Below, piece after piece: positions 26,717-34,797 of a stretch of DNA of 36,633 nt (positions are counted from its first letter, which is position 1; every line of letters starts with the position of its first letter). The DNA comes from Candidatus Acidiferrales bacterium (GTDB taxonomy: Bacteria > Acidobacteriota > Terriglobia > Acidiferrales > UBA7541), in contig JASHRL010000404.1 in assembly GCA_030037355.1 (NCBI GenBank), forward strand, positions 1-36,633. The letters run 5' to 3'. Made by a program: the position numbers and the translations under genes. Under the pieces are notes generated by a model. That model did no database searches. It saw only the letters and a list, made by a program, of their open reading frames with translations, and had not been told where the DNA came from.

Positions 26717-27796
26717 CTAGTGAAATTCCAAACGGCCCCTCTTCGCTTGAGTGGCGGGGCGAAACCAACCTTCGCTGCTGAGCCGTCGCCATGCCAGTTG
26801 GATATGCTCCTTGGAGAGAATCGCGCGCTTTCTCGGGTTCCAGTTGTGAACAGCTACAATTGCGTCATCAGCAGTGTAAACTCCTAATTCGCGGGTCCCG
26901 ACCCAATGGACGGTCGCCAGTAACTCCATTCCGTATGGAGTCTCGAAACCTTCAATCAAGCGAGCTACGCGACCGATGTGGTCACTTAATTGTTTGTCGT
27001 TGTTTGTATGAATAAAGTTTTCAGCTTCGGCTAGTGCTCCCCGCATGACGGCGATCTCTGAATCTCCCGAAAAATCTCCGACTCCAGTAATGTAATGCCC
27101 ATCCATAGCCTTAAGGACGTGCCTTAGTTTGTCGGAATAGGGGCCGTAATTATGTTTAACGAAGTCGAGCTGCAGAGGCTGTCCAGCTTCCTCGAGGAAA
27201 TAAGCGAGTTTTTGAATCTCAATCTTGCTTAGTGTGTATTCCATTTCGAGGTAGACCGAAATTACTTTAACAATCGCCGCTCGAACCGCAGTCATTCTTG
27301 GTTTCTCGGTTCGGTTCACCATTTCTTGGGGAGGCGGGGCACCTTTCGGCTCAAACAAATCTACATGAACTTGGTCATGGCCCTCGAAGGCACCGAAAAC
27401 TAGGCGCTTCACATCGTTCCAATCTAATCCGCCATTCCCGCAGCCTAGTGGTGGCAGTGCAATGCTCTTGATGCCTAGGCGATCCACTTGCGAAACCAGA
27501 TCGCGGAGTCCTTTTTCAATATATTCGATTCTGGAGTCTCCCCGCCAATGCACCTTGGTTGGAAAATTGATGATGTATCGAGGCCTCTCCCATTCGCCAA
27601 GATCGTGGATAAACATTCTGCCGGGCTTGATTTCTTTGCGTTTGCAGGCCTCTTGGTACTCTTTAAAGTTCCTCGGCCATCGCTGCTTAAATTGCAGGGC
27701 GATCCCTTTGCCCATCACGCCGACACAATTGACCGTGTTTATGATTGCCTCTGATTTTTCTTTCAAGAGATCGCCACTCTTGATTTGAATGGTCAT
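26717..27796 (-). CDS. darG: DarG-type antitoxin, macro domain plus C-terminal domain
   Basis: A 359-residue antitoxin that removes ADP-ribose from DNA thymidines and also binds the toxin. The macro domain is residues 1 to about 155: INTVNCVGVMGKGIALQFK (19-37) is the ADP-ribose pocket, and LPPLGCGNGGLDW closes it. From about 165 a second domain (YTLSKIEIQKLAYFLEEAG, KHNYGPYSDKLRHVL) resembles the SocA/DUF4065-like domain often fused to DarG. It lies 16 bases downstream of darT on the same strand, the usual toxin-then-antitoxin order. AT-richer than the chromosome to its left, it appears to be acquired. Confidence 0.9.
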   Translation of the reverse strand: MTIQIKSGDLLKEKSEAIINTVNCVGVMGKGIALQFKQRWPRNFKEYQEACKRKEIKPGRMFIHDLGEWERPRYIINFPTKVHWRGDSRIEYIEKGLRDLVSQVDRLGIKSIALPPLGCGNGGLDWNDVKRLVFGAFEGHDQVHVDLFEPKGAPPPQEMVNRTEKPRMTAVRAAIVKVISVYLEMEYTLSKIEIQKLAYFLEEAGQPLQLDFVKHNYGPYSDKLRHVLKAMDGHYITGVGDFSGDSEIAVMRGALAEAENFIHTNNDKQLSDHIGRVARLIEGFETPYGMELLATVHWVGTRELGVYTADDAIVAVHNWNPRKRAILSKEHIQLAWRRLSSEGWFRPATQAKRGRLEFH

Positions 27797-27812
27797 TCCA
27801 AGCGCTCCATCA

Positions 27813-28484
27813 TTAATAGTACCAAGCTTTCTTCACTTCCACCGGGATGTTAATGTCCGCTTCATCAAGAATTTCCTTAACCTCGGCAGCCTTCGCGTTA
27901 CTGTAGACGCCCACACAATCCATTAGATCCAGCGGAATTGCCTTATGCACCAAGAACTCCGCCTGGCGCGTCTCCATCCGGCGAATGCGCTTGGGATTAT
28001 TGGGATCGTTGAACCAGAACTGACAGTAGCCATCGAGCCGGGGTGCTTCGTGGAACAAGCCCCAATCAATCTTGTCAAGATCTCTCAAATTGCTGTAGCA
28101 ATTAGCATAGTCGAGAGTCGCGTTGCAATCGTAAAACACAAAATCTAGCCCCTTCTCCACAACCGCCTCGACCGTGGTCGCAAGGTGCACTATATCTGTT
28201 TGGCGATATTCGCAGCCATTGACTCGTCCCTCATTGATCGCCATCAACATTGGAGATCGTGGCGCAAAATAAAACGGAACGTAGTCGTGGATCACTCCAC
28301 CCGGCGGCCTCGCGACAATTTTTGCAGCGCGCTTACCTTGTGCACCTTGATAGGCGATATTTCCATATTTCATCTTTTTCTTCTGCAACACCGTGTTCGC
28401 ATATAGCCTCTTTGCCTCAGCAATACTCGCCAGATTGCAAATGGCCGTGATGTGAAATATGCGAAGCGGTTTCCGAATCGGCAC
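27813..28484 (-). CDS. darT: DarT-type DNA ADP-ribosyltransferase toxin
   Basis: A 223-residue toxin that transfers ADP-ribose from NAD to thymidine in single-stranded DNA, blocking replication; DarTG pairs can stop phages. Seen motifs: the N-terminal FHITAICNLASI (NAD pocket, His11), the family block HDYVPFYFAPRSPML (66-80), and the RRMETRQAEFLVH segment (168-180) with the catalytic glutamate (Glu176 or Glu171). The length is normal. The start is GTG at 28484 with GAGAG six bases before it. It forms an operon with darG. Confidence 0.9.
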   Translation of the reverse strand: MPIRKPLRIFHITAICNLASIAEAKRLYANTVLQKKKMKYGNIAYQGAQGKRAAKIVARPPGGVIHDYVPFYFAPRSPMLMAINEGRVNGCEYRQTDIVHLATTVEAVVEKGLDFVFYDCNATLDYANCYSNLRDLDKIDWGLFHEAPRLDGYCQFWFNDPNNPKRIRRMETRQAEFLVHKAIPLDLMDCVGVYSNAKAAEVKEILDEADINIPVEVKKAWYY

Positions 28485-28609
28485 TCGAACTCTCGAATAA
28501 CTTCTGCGTTATATTTCTCGATCATACGGATTTCGTTGCGCTTGGACAAATGCTTGAAAAACGAAGAGTCTTCTTTCTTCGCTTTATATTCGCCATCGGC
28601 TATTTCCAC
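28370..28609 (-). CDS. short frame overlapping the darT start, uncertain
   Basis: A 79-residue frame from GTG at 28609 that overlaps the first 115 bases of darT in another frame. Its first 42 residues (VEIADGEYKAKKEDSSFFKH ... EVIREFE) look protein-like and charged; the overlap part does not. It could be a leader gene coupled to darT or the remnant of an older gene. I do not recognise it. Confidence 0.25.
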   Translation of the reverse strand: MEIADGEYKAKKEDSSFFKHLSKRNEIRMIEKYNAEVIREFECRFGNRFAYFTSRPFAIWRVLLRQRGYMRTRCCRRKR

Positions 28610-28771
28610 TGTATACTAGCGCGCGAGGCGCCCGCAAGTGATTTCGGGGATAGGATACAGCAGCGCGCGAAACCGGCCCTCCCATAGATTGTGGGGGCGC
28701 TCGTGAGCATACGCGCGATGGGCGGGAGGCATGTCGGCGTGCGGAGCACGTTGGCGGCTGCGATTTTGCAG

Positions 28772-28780
28772 TGATAGAAT
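28772..28780 (+). promoter_or_regulatory. extended -10 before a decayed gene
   Basis: TGA-TAGAAT (28772-28780) ends ten bases before the ATG at 28791, the same layout as the leaderless host genes in this window. Confidence 0.35.
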
Positions 28781-28790
28781 CGCCGGGAAT

Positions 28791-29216
28791 ATGCCGGAGT
28801 TTAACCCCGACGCGCCGGTTCCCGATACCAACTTCACGGACAAGAATGCTGTGGACAGGTACTTGGAGTGTGGGCGCTTCAGACGGTGTGCCAATCTTAG
28901 AGCAGCACCGGCGCATTTGCCGAACGCTATTGTCTATATTCCGATGTGCACGAAATCACGCTTCAACAAAACAGATACTGCGGCGTACATACCAATGCCA
29001 TCACCGAACCAGCCATTGAACCCAGTTACGCTGGCCAGTTTATGTTATTGGTCTCGGTCGATTTCATGCCCACGCAACTGCCGAGAATACAGAAATGCAA
29101 CAGTAGCAAAAGTCTGGAGGCAAACGCGTAGATTTTCTGGCTGGATTTTCGGGCACGTTGTCAAGCCATCGGAAATTTGGTGGGCTGCCTTTTGGGCGTG
29201 GGTTATGGGAAAGTAA
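28791..29216 (+). pseudogene. decayed or truncated gene in a GC-rich scar
   Basis: An ATG with a host-like promoter opens a good-looking N-terminus (MPEFNPDAPVPDTNFTDKNA, about 27 codons). From about 28,868 the same frame degenerates. A different frame then reads as sensible protein (HEITLQQNRYCGVHTNA ... to a stop at 29129-29131) but has an in-frame stop upstream of it. This suggests a frameshifted remnant or a join of host and foreign DNA. The 180 bases before it (28,610-28,790) are GC-rich and hold no ORF I can support. The product is unknown. Confidence 0.35.
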
Positions 29217-29249
29217 GAGCGTCCGTTTGTTGAACAGAGTAGGTTTCCG

Positions 29250-29762
29250 ATGCGTCTACCATTTAGCAGGTTAACGGAATTTCTAGCAGCATATGGAGCA
29301 CTTCTTTCCAGCGTGGGTTTTGGATGGACTCTCTATAGAGACTTGCTTGACCGCGCTAAGTTGCAGGTCTCTGCAAGTATTCGGAGGATTGGACGAGGTG
29401 CGGACGGCAAGTTTTTCGCTTGTAAGCCAGACCTACCAATTGAGGGAGCAAGCGAGCAGCTTTTCGTCGTCATGGATGTTGTAAATGTTGGTCGACGGCC
29501 AGTTCTGTGGCAAGGGTGGGGTGGTAAGTATCACAAATCTGAAGATGGTAAGACTGCGTTTCTTATAGTTGGGCGCGATCTGCCCAAAATGCTGCAAGAG
29601 GGCGAAACACATAGCGAGTTCACCATCTTAGAAGCCGACTTGAGGCCAGCGCACGACAACGTAAGAAGCCTGTTTGTGTGGGACCCGTCCGGCAAGCACT
29701 GGAAATTAACGCGAAATGCCCTCAAGAAACTAAAACAGGAAGCCCGTAGATTTGGAGCTTGA
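29250..29762 (+). CDS. membrane-anchored protein of unknown function
   Basis: A 170-residue protein with one N-terminal hydrophobic helix (about residues 8-27) followed by a soluble domain, mostly predicted strands (LFVVMDVVNVGRRPVLWQGWGG, SEFTILEADL, SLFVWDPSGKHWKLT). The layout, with a short anchor then a beta-sandwich-like domain, is common in uncharacterised genes of defence and accessory islands, but I cannot name the family. The ATG has GTAGG six bases upstream. It is convergent with the polymerase gene, with a 28-base gap. Confidence 0.65.
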   Translation: MRLPFSRLTEFLAAYGALLSSVGFGWTLYRDLLDRAKLQVSASIRRIGRGADGKFFACKPDLPIEGASEQLFVVMDVVNVGRRPVLWQGWGGKYHKSEDGKTAFLIVGRDLPKMLQEGETHSEFTILEADLRPAHDNVRSLFVWDPSGKHWKLTRNALKKLKQEARRFGA

Positions 29763-29790
29763 GCATAGCTCGCCAATTTGATTTGGGCTT

Positions 29791-32700
29791 CTAACACGTC
29801 TTCTCGACTATCGCCCAAAGAATTTCACGATTCTTCAAATGCGGTCTGCTCCGCCCGGCCCGCAATTCCTTCAATGCGCTGCGCGACATTCCGCTTAATT
29901 CAACGAGCTTAATTAACGGGATTCTCTTCAACGCGGGCCGTATCTTTGTTTCCCACTCATCCCGTTTCGGATCGACATATTCCGCGTAAATATCCGTTTC
30001 TGAGTGAACCAATCCAGCTTCTACGTCCTCGATGAGATTTGATTCTTTTCCAATGTATTTGATTTGATCGACGCAAACATGCCGTCGCTGCAATAAGCCA
30101 ATGGTTTGTTTTCTGGACGCTTTCCCGTCCGCATCCGCGTTCTTTGTTTCAGGATGAAATTCATATTCAGTCAGCACATCCCCATAGGTTTTGACCCGCG
30201 CAGTGTGCCGGTCGCCATGATAGCCGTTTGTCGTAATCAAATACTGTTTTCCTGAATACCGGTCGATCCACTTCATTTTCAGCCATCGTCCTGAATCGGA
30301 ATCATAAGAAGCGATTAGGTGAAATTTCTCAGGATCGCAGCCGATTGGATGGCCGAAACAGTTGACGTGGCAGGATAGAAGGAAATTGAATGGTTTAATT
30401 TGATCTTTGTATGCTTTCCCTTCATTGAATCTTGCGAAAGGCCGTAGAACTGCGGGACTGCTAACGGTAATGCGCCCGATTGCTGGAAGGCTTTCAAATC
30501 CGAGCTTCTTTACATGCAAACCGAGCGTTTTACGAATGATGTTCAGCCACACTTGCGCAATCCACTTGCGGTCTTCTTTCTCGGGATCACTGGGATTGAG
30601 AAGATGGCCGAGTCCATGTTCTGACCACCTGTCCTTTTGATTGGTCATCCCTTTCTGAAGAAGAACTGGTTTCCCCTCACTATCGAGTAGAAAAGGATCG
30701 TATCGTTTCGCAGAAATCGCAACACAGTAAAGCTGCCTCTGTTTGCGCGTTACGGGGTCATAGTTATCTTCCTCGATTTTCAGGATCGATCCCGACACAG
30801 CATCTTTTTCGTATGGATTCAAGGCGGCAAACCTTTTCTTAATTTTGTCCACCTGATCCCAAGATAATGCTTTCACCGCTTCCCGATTATCACTTGTGCG
30901 CAATGGGCCGCCGACACAAGGAATCATGCCGCCCTGCTCAGTCGCGACGATGGCCATCGAATCTGTATCTTCCATAACGTATGTACCGCCCAAATCCGCA
31001 ACCGAATACTCCAACAATGCCAGCATCAGGCGGGCAGCCCCGGTAATCAGAGAAGCGAGCGGCGGAAAACAGTATTCGCCCGGCACTTCAGGATGCGTTG
31101 CATTGCAAACAAATGATTCCTCATCGATGCCGTAACATAGGGTTTTTACCTTTGCGTCTGATTCTTGCCGAATCATCTCGGCATAGATTCCGTAGCTGGC
31201 GGCATTTGCGAGCACTTTCAAAGCTAGATTGAGTCGCTCTTTTTCTATTTCTGAAAGATCTGTCCGCCCTTTAAGCCGATTTCGTTGCTCAATGACCACC
31301 TTGAAGAAATCCTGACTTCGAGGATCGACTTTCACAGCGCCGCGCAGCTTAACGGGTTTGAGATTCGGTAGAATTCCGTGCGCCTCAATCCGAAACGCAT
31401 CTACTATTTTGGGAATCTTGCCAGTGTGAAGGACAGAAGCAATTACGTCCGGCAATGAGAACCAGAGCGCATTCGTGTGATCGTCATTCTTGGAGTAAAG
31501 ATGATTTATTCCCACCTGCCAGTCGCGGCTCGCCACGTTGTAGCGGCTGCGACAGGGTAAGATGTCCCCATTAGGAATGACTTTGACAAATGCGGGCATG
31601 TGTTCCCACGTCTCAGGCCTAAACAGATCGGCGGGCTTTAGTTGTTCAAGAAACCGAATGATTTTGCTTTCACAGTGCTCAACAATCCTGATCTCGCGTG
31701 CAATCACAAATCGCCACAGCTTCATTAAGCTGTTCACTGTGGGATACATCGAAAGAAAATCGGTATAAACAATCGGCATGGAGGCTTTGCGGATATGTGC
31801 GCTAGTTCGCCCGCCGAAAAACGCGGACTGCGCATAACCGAGATACCTTTTGGGAAAATCGGGCTGACGTTTCAGTATCGGTTCAATTCCCATGTCGCGC
31901 AGATATGCTTTGCCGATTGAGGCGGGCGAATATGCTTTTGTGACTTGAAGGGACAGATCATGCCTGTCGTATTCTTCAAGCAGCTTGAACACCAACTCTG
32001 CTGTCGCGAGAACGTCGCGACGGTTATAGTCGATGTATTCTTCTGTAACTTCGCCGTGTCGCGCTATTGGTTGCTTTGGATGCTCTACTCCGAATTCCTT
32101 GCATGCGGATTCCAGCGAATGGCTCTTGTCTGTCAAAGCAAACGCGAGCGTTCGCAAGTCCAAGAAGTGACCACGGAACTTGTAGCCGTCTTCCGGCGCG
32201 CCCGTTTTCGATCCTTCGGGGATCAGGTCTGCCTTGTCAGGATCATTTCGGCCAGTGAAGCCCTTCAGTGACCGTTTGCTGTCGATGTGTTTGACGCCAA
32301 TTCTTGGGCGGTACTGATTCCTGCTCTTTTCGCCTTTTTCACTGGTGTACTGCCAAATGCCAAGAGAAAAACCACCCGCGAACCGCCCGCGAGCGGACAA
32401 GACATCGTATGCGAGGCGAGAAAAATCGAACGGTAGATTAAACCCAACGAGTAAGCAACGCCCCTTGTAGGCAGCAAAGTAAAATTTATCCGAGAATTCC
32501 GCGAGGCTAAGCAAATAAAGCTGGCGATTGCCTTCCGACACGTCCGCTTGGTGCGTTTCAATATATTTCCTCAGGATGATTAAGTCCGTCTCCGGTAAAT
32601 CGTTTGCATAGAAGAGTCCCTCTTCGCGGCACTGTCCTTTGACAATGAATCGATAACTTCCGAAGATCAGGCGCTGTGGCGCATCGGTTCGCGTCTCAGT

Positions 32701-32853
32701 ATCGAAAACGAGCACGGCATCGGGCCGTTTCCACGGCTTGCGCAAATGTTCGGCCTGCTTTGTCTGTTTTAGGTTTTCCGGTTGCGGATACACGCGCACG
32801 GCAACAGGAAGCGACACTGTTTCAAGCGGTTTTGAGTTAACGTTTCGGCGCAT
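29791..32853 (-). CDS. family B DNA polymerase with 3'-5' exonuclease and C-terminal HTH
   Basis: A 1020-residue polymerase. Exonuclease motifs: Exo I FDTET (Asp51, Glu53), Exo II GFNLPFDF (Asp143), Exo III YNRRD (Tyr276, Asp280). Polymerase motifs: A VYTDFLSMYP (Asp365), B KVLANAASYG (Lys546 to Gly555), C MEDTDS (Asp629, Asp631). All catalytic residues are present, so both activities are expected. About 390 residues follow motif C, more than in short protein-primed polymerases. The last 55 (about 965-1020) carry IRPALKR ... LRAGRSRPH, a predicted HTH also found in the nearby Cas1. The ATG at 32853 has GGAGA just upstream and overlaps the HNH gene's 3' end. It fits a self-replicating element polymerase. 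Confidence 0.85.
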   Translation of the reverse strand: MRRNVNSKPLETVSLPVAVRVYPQPENLKQTKQAEHLRKPWKRPDAVLVFDTETRTDAPQRLIFGSYRFIVKGQCREEGLFYANDLPETDLIILRKYIETHQADVSEGNRQLYLLSLAEFSDKFYFAAYKGRCLLVGFNLPFDFSRLAYDVLSARGRFAGGFSLGIWQYTSEKGEKSRNQYRPRIGVKHIDSKRSLKGFTGRNDPDKADLIPEGSKTGAPEDGYKFRGHFLDLRTLAFALTDKSHSLESACKEFGVEHPKQPIARHGEVTEEYIDYNRRDVLATAELVFKLLEEYDRHDLSLQVTKAYSPASIGKAYLRDMGIEPILKRQPDFPKRYLGYAQSAFFGGRTSAHIRKASMPIVYTDFLSMYPTVNSLMKLWRFVIAREIRIVEHCESKIIRFLEQLKPADLFRPETWEHMPAFVKVIPNGDILPCRSRYNVASRDWQVGINHLYSKNDDHTNALWFSLPDVIASVLHTGKIPKIVDAFRIEAHGILPNLKPVKLRGAVKVDPRSQDFFKVVIEQRNRLKGRTDLSEIEKERLNLALKVLANAASYGIYAEMIRQESDAKVKTLCYGIDEESFVCNATHPEVPGEYCFPPLASLITGAARLMLALLEYSVADLGGTYVMEDTDSMAIVATEQGGMIPCVGGPLRTSDNREAVKALSWDQVDKIKKRFAALNPYEKDAVSGSILKIEEDNYDPVTRKQRQLYCVAISAKRYDPFLLDSEGKPVLLQKGMTNQKDRWSEHGLGHLLNPSDPEKEDRKWIAQVWLNIIRKTLGLHVKKLGFESLPAIGRITVSSPAVLRPFARFNEGKAYKDQIKPFNFLLSCHVNCFGHPIGCDPEKFHLIASYDSDSGRWLKMKWIDRYSGKQYLITTNGYHGDRHTARVKTYGDVLTEYEFHPETKNADADGKASRKQTIGLLQRRHVCVDQIKYIGKESNLIEDVEAGLVHSETDIYAEYVDPKRDEWETKIRPALKRIPLIKLVELSGMSRSALKELRAGRSRPHLKNREILWAIVEKTC

Positions 32854-33334
32854 ATTTCTCCAAAGGTGTGCCTTTCCACCATTCCGGGCCACGGATTTTG
32901 ACGAGAAAATCATCAAGCTCTTCGAGAGCTTCGGGAATTCCTAGCAGGAGTTTTTCGATCAGGTAATAAACCACATCGATGAAACCGCGAATACGTGCAG
33001 CGGCGGCCCGAAGCGGACTCCCGTTTGGATTTTCGAGCGTTTCTTTGGGCCACTCATATTGATCCACATTCAGCCGGGCGAGATGATCGTTAACGGGAAC
33101 CGGAATCGTTACCGGGCTATTTGCCTTTCCCGCGACATGATGATTGTCTAGCGTCGCTTTGCCCTTCACCTTCCGATCACAATGAGCACAAATCACTGGA
33201 TTACTGCCTCGGACAAGTGCCCACGCTCGCGATTCTCCGCATGCGCATTGCGCATTTTCGGGAAGCCGACGCGCAGCTACCGCGTCGCGCTGATATCTGC
33301 GGATCGGATCGCGACTTGACGATCTTTTCTTCAC
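32837..33334 (-). CDS. HNH endonuclease-like protein
   Basis: A 165-residue protein with two cysteine pairs (Cys30/Cys32 and Cys49/Cys52) followed by an HNH core DNHHVAGKANSPVTIPVPVN (His65, His66, Asn82, His84). This gives a zinc-supported beta-beta-alpha nuclease. The C-terminal half (IRGFIDVVYYLIEKLLLGIPEAL ... GPEWWKGTPLEKYAP) is helical and looks conserved but unnamed. The start is GTG, overlapping the upstream stop as GTGA, with AGAGG four bases before it; its own stop overlaps the polymerase 5' end by 17 bases. The tight coupling says the three products act together. Confidence 0.8.
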   Translation of the reverse strand: MKKRSSSRDPIRRYQRDAVAARRLPENAQCACGESRAWALVRGSNPVICAHCDRKVKGKATLDNHHVAGKANSPVTIPVPVNDHLARLNVDQYEWPKETLENPNGSPLRAAAARIRGFIDVVYYLIEKLLLGIPEALEELDDFLVKIRGPEWWKGTPLEKYAPKR

Positions 33335-33912
33335 GCAACCTCTGCATAAAGGGACTCGAAAGACAGCACGCCAGCGGAACCGAGCCGGTCTAGTTCGGCG
33401 AGGTCTTTAATCAATGGGATTCGCTTTCCGCTTGCGTCGATAACGTACTGGCGGCGGAGCTTTTTCAGGGCCGAGGAGTCGCCCGTCTGAAGGTACTTCT
33501 GGGCAGCCGCCCAGAACTTTCCAACTATACTTGCCTCATGCGAGTCCCGTGTTGCAATCTCACGTTTCCCACCTTTCGCATCCGAAGAGGGGACGGCGAG
33601 TATGCGCAGCAGTCTGTCCTTCGACTTTGCGACATACTGCCCATTCTTGCGCTTGCGGAGAGCGGATTTGCCGAGGCGGGCTACAACGCGTGGATTGAGG
33701 CCAAACTCACGCGAAGCCTTTCGCAGAGACATCCGGTCAGCCCGCATCTTCGAGATGACGTGTGTAACCGAATTCCACGTCTCCTGAAAGTCGTTTGGCT
33801 TCGCGAAGAATTGCTTGGCCGTTCGGGGAACGAGTAGCTTTTTTCTTGCGTGTCGAATCTGGCCCCGTTTCTTTGGTGTTTTTCCTCTTGAACCTTTGGG
33901 AGATCGCCGCAT
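33331..33912 (-). CDS. HTH DNA-binding protein, first gene of the polymerase operon
   Basis: A 193-residue basic protein. Residues 60-85 (RMSLRKASREFGLNPRVVARL) form a likely helix-turn-helix. The C-terminal half (FWAAAQKYLQTGDSSALKKLR ... GSAGVLSFESLYAEV) looks like a conserved domain I cannot name. It leads the HTH-HNH-PolB operon, ends in a GTGA overlap with the HNH gene, and is divergent from the unknown protein and cas1. It may regulate the divergent promoter or bind the element's ends. GAGGAAGG sits just before the ATG. Confidence 0.7.
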   Translation of the reverse strand: MRRSPKGSRGKTPKKRGQIRHARKKLLVPRTAKQFFAKPNDFQETWNSVTHVISKMRADRMSLRKASREFGLNPRVVARLGKSALRKRKNGQYVAKSKDRLLRILAVPSSDAKGGKREIATRDSHEASIVGKFWAAAQKYLQTGDSSALKKLRRQYVIDASGKRIPLIKDLAELDRLGSAGVLSFESLYAEVA

Positions 33913-33977
33913 GCCTTCCTCGCCTTCACCATGAGAAAATCACAAGAACAAGAAGAAGAGAAGATAGGCCAAAAGTT

Positions 33978-34733
33978 TTGCTTACGAATTCGAGTCGCGA
34001 GAAGCCCGGCCCCAAAGAAGTCAGCGCGGGGATTATCTTCACCTTTGCGCATCAGGCTTATTTCGGCTTTCAGTTTCTTTCGCGGAATAGAGAGCCTCTG
34101 TGGATAAAGCTGCTTCTAGCGAAGCAAATTCGCGAGATTCAAGAATTGGGAAAGGAATGCGTTAAGCCCAACATCATGGCCGGTGCGGGATATGGAGCAA
34201 AAGGTCTGATGACGTGGCTTACAAAACAAAATGTTGCCATCCAAATTCTAGCGGCGAAAAATCACCGGCGTTATCCTCGGTCTAGGCGTCCGTCAAGTCG
34301 GGATCGTAGAATGCTTTTTCTTGCCATTGCTGTTGCGGCTGGGGTGTTCGACCGCAAATTCAGCACTACGTTGCGCAAACTCGCCGAAGCTGGTTATGGG
34401 GAAAGATACTTAAGTCAGAGAGTCCACAATTGGGATCGCATCGAGCAACAGCTCAAAGAGAGGGGGGTCGTTTGGGCAGAACCGATTTTGAATTACTGCG
34501 ATCCTATGCCAGTAGGCGGTTGGCAACTGAAGGAAGACCTCCCCTGTTCAGTTCCGAAAGATTGTTACCACGGCGGCTATATCATCCACGGATTTCTTGC
34601 CGATGGACGGGTCGCGTCTAGGTTCAGTCGAACTCTTCCTACTGAGCTGCGCGATGTCACTAACCCAAAGAAAGAGAAAGCAGAAAACGTTAATAAACCC
34701 AACAAAAAGTGTAGAATAAGAGATTCAAATTAG
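33978..34733 (+). CDS. unknown protein upstream of cas1
   Basis: About 251 residues from a TTG at 33978; the start is uncertain. The same frame runs back to 33795 but that part is antisense to the HTH gene, and an ATG only occurs at 34177. The body (VSAGIIFTFAHQAYFGFQFLSRNRE, LLLAKQIREIQELGK, FLAIAVAAGVFDRKFSTTLRKLAEAG, WDRIEQQLKERGVVWAEP) looks like a folded, partly helical protein with a Lys/Asn-rich tail. I do not recognise the family. Its stop is 65 bases before cas1 on the same strand, so it may be co-transcribed with cas1 and belong to the same system. Confidence 0.55.
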   Translation: MLTNSSREKPGPKEVSAGIIFTFAHQAYFGFQFLSRNREPLWIKLLLAKQIREIQELGKECVKPNIMAGAGYGAKGLMTWLTKQNVAIQILAAKNHRRYPRSRRPSSRDRRMLFLAIAVAAGVFDRKFSTTLRKLAEAGYGERYLSQRVHNWDRIEQQLKERGVVWAEPILNYCDPMPVGGWQLKEDLPCSVPKDCYHGGYIIHGFLADGRVASRFSRTLPTELRDVTNPKKEKAENVNKPNKKCRIRDSN

Positions 34734-34740
34734 ACTGGGA

Positions 34741-34797
34741 CGCGCCGGTGCTTGAACACCGAACGCGCCCCTCACTACCACGGAGGGTTAAGCTCCA
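34741..34797 (+). ncRNA. structured leader of cas1, possible cis-regulatory RNA
   Basis: The 57 bases before the cas1 ATG fold well by eye. CGCG-C-CGGTG (34741-34750), loop CTTGAA, CACCG-AA-CGCG (34757-34767) give a nine-pair hairpin with a small internal loop. Next, CCCTC (34769-34773) can pair with GAGGG (34783-34787), which contains the GGAGGG ribosome-binding site. GGAG can also pair with CTCC (34793-34796). Translation of cas1 may thus be switched by structure or a protein. A weak -10-like TAGAAT (34712-34717) lies upstream. Confidence 0.5.

Noticed and set aside
33931-34107. 58-codon ATG frame starting MRKSQEQEEEKIGQ
   Set aside because: It has a nice start but ends within the larger unknown gene in another frame, and the body is low in protein-like character; it may only be the leader of that gene.
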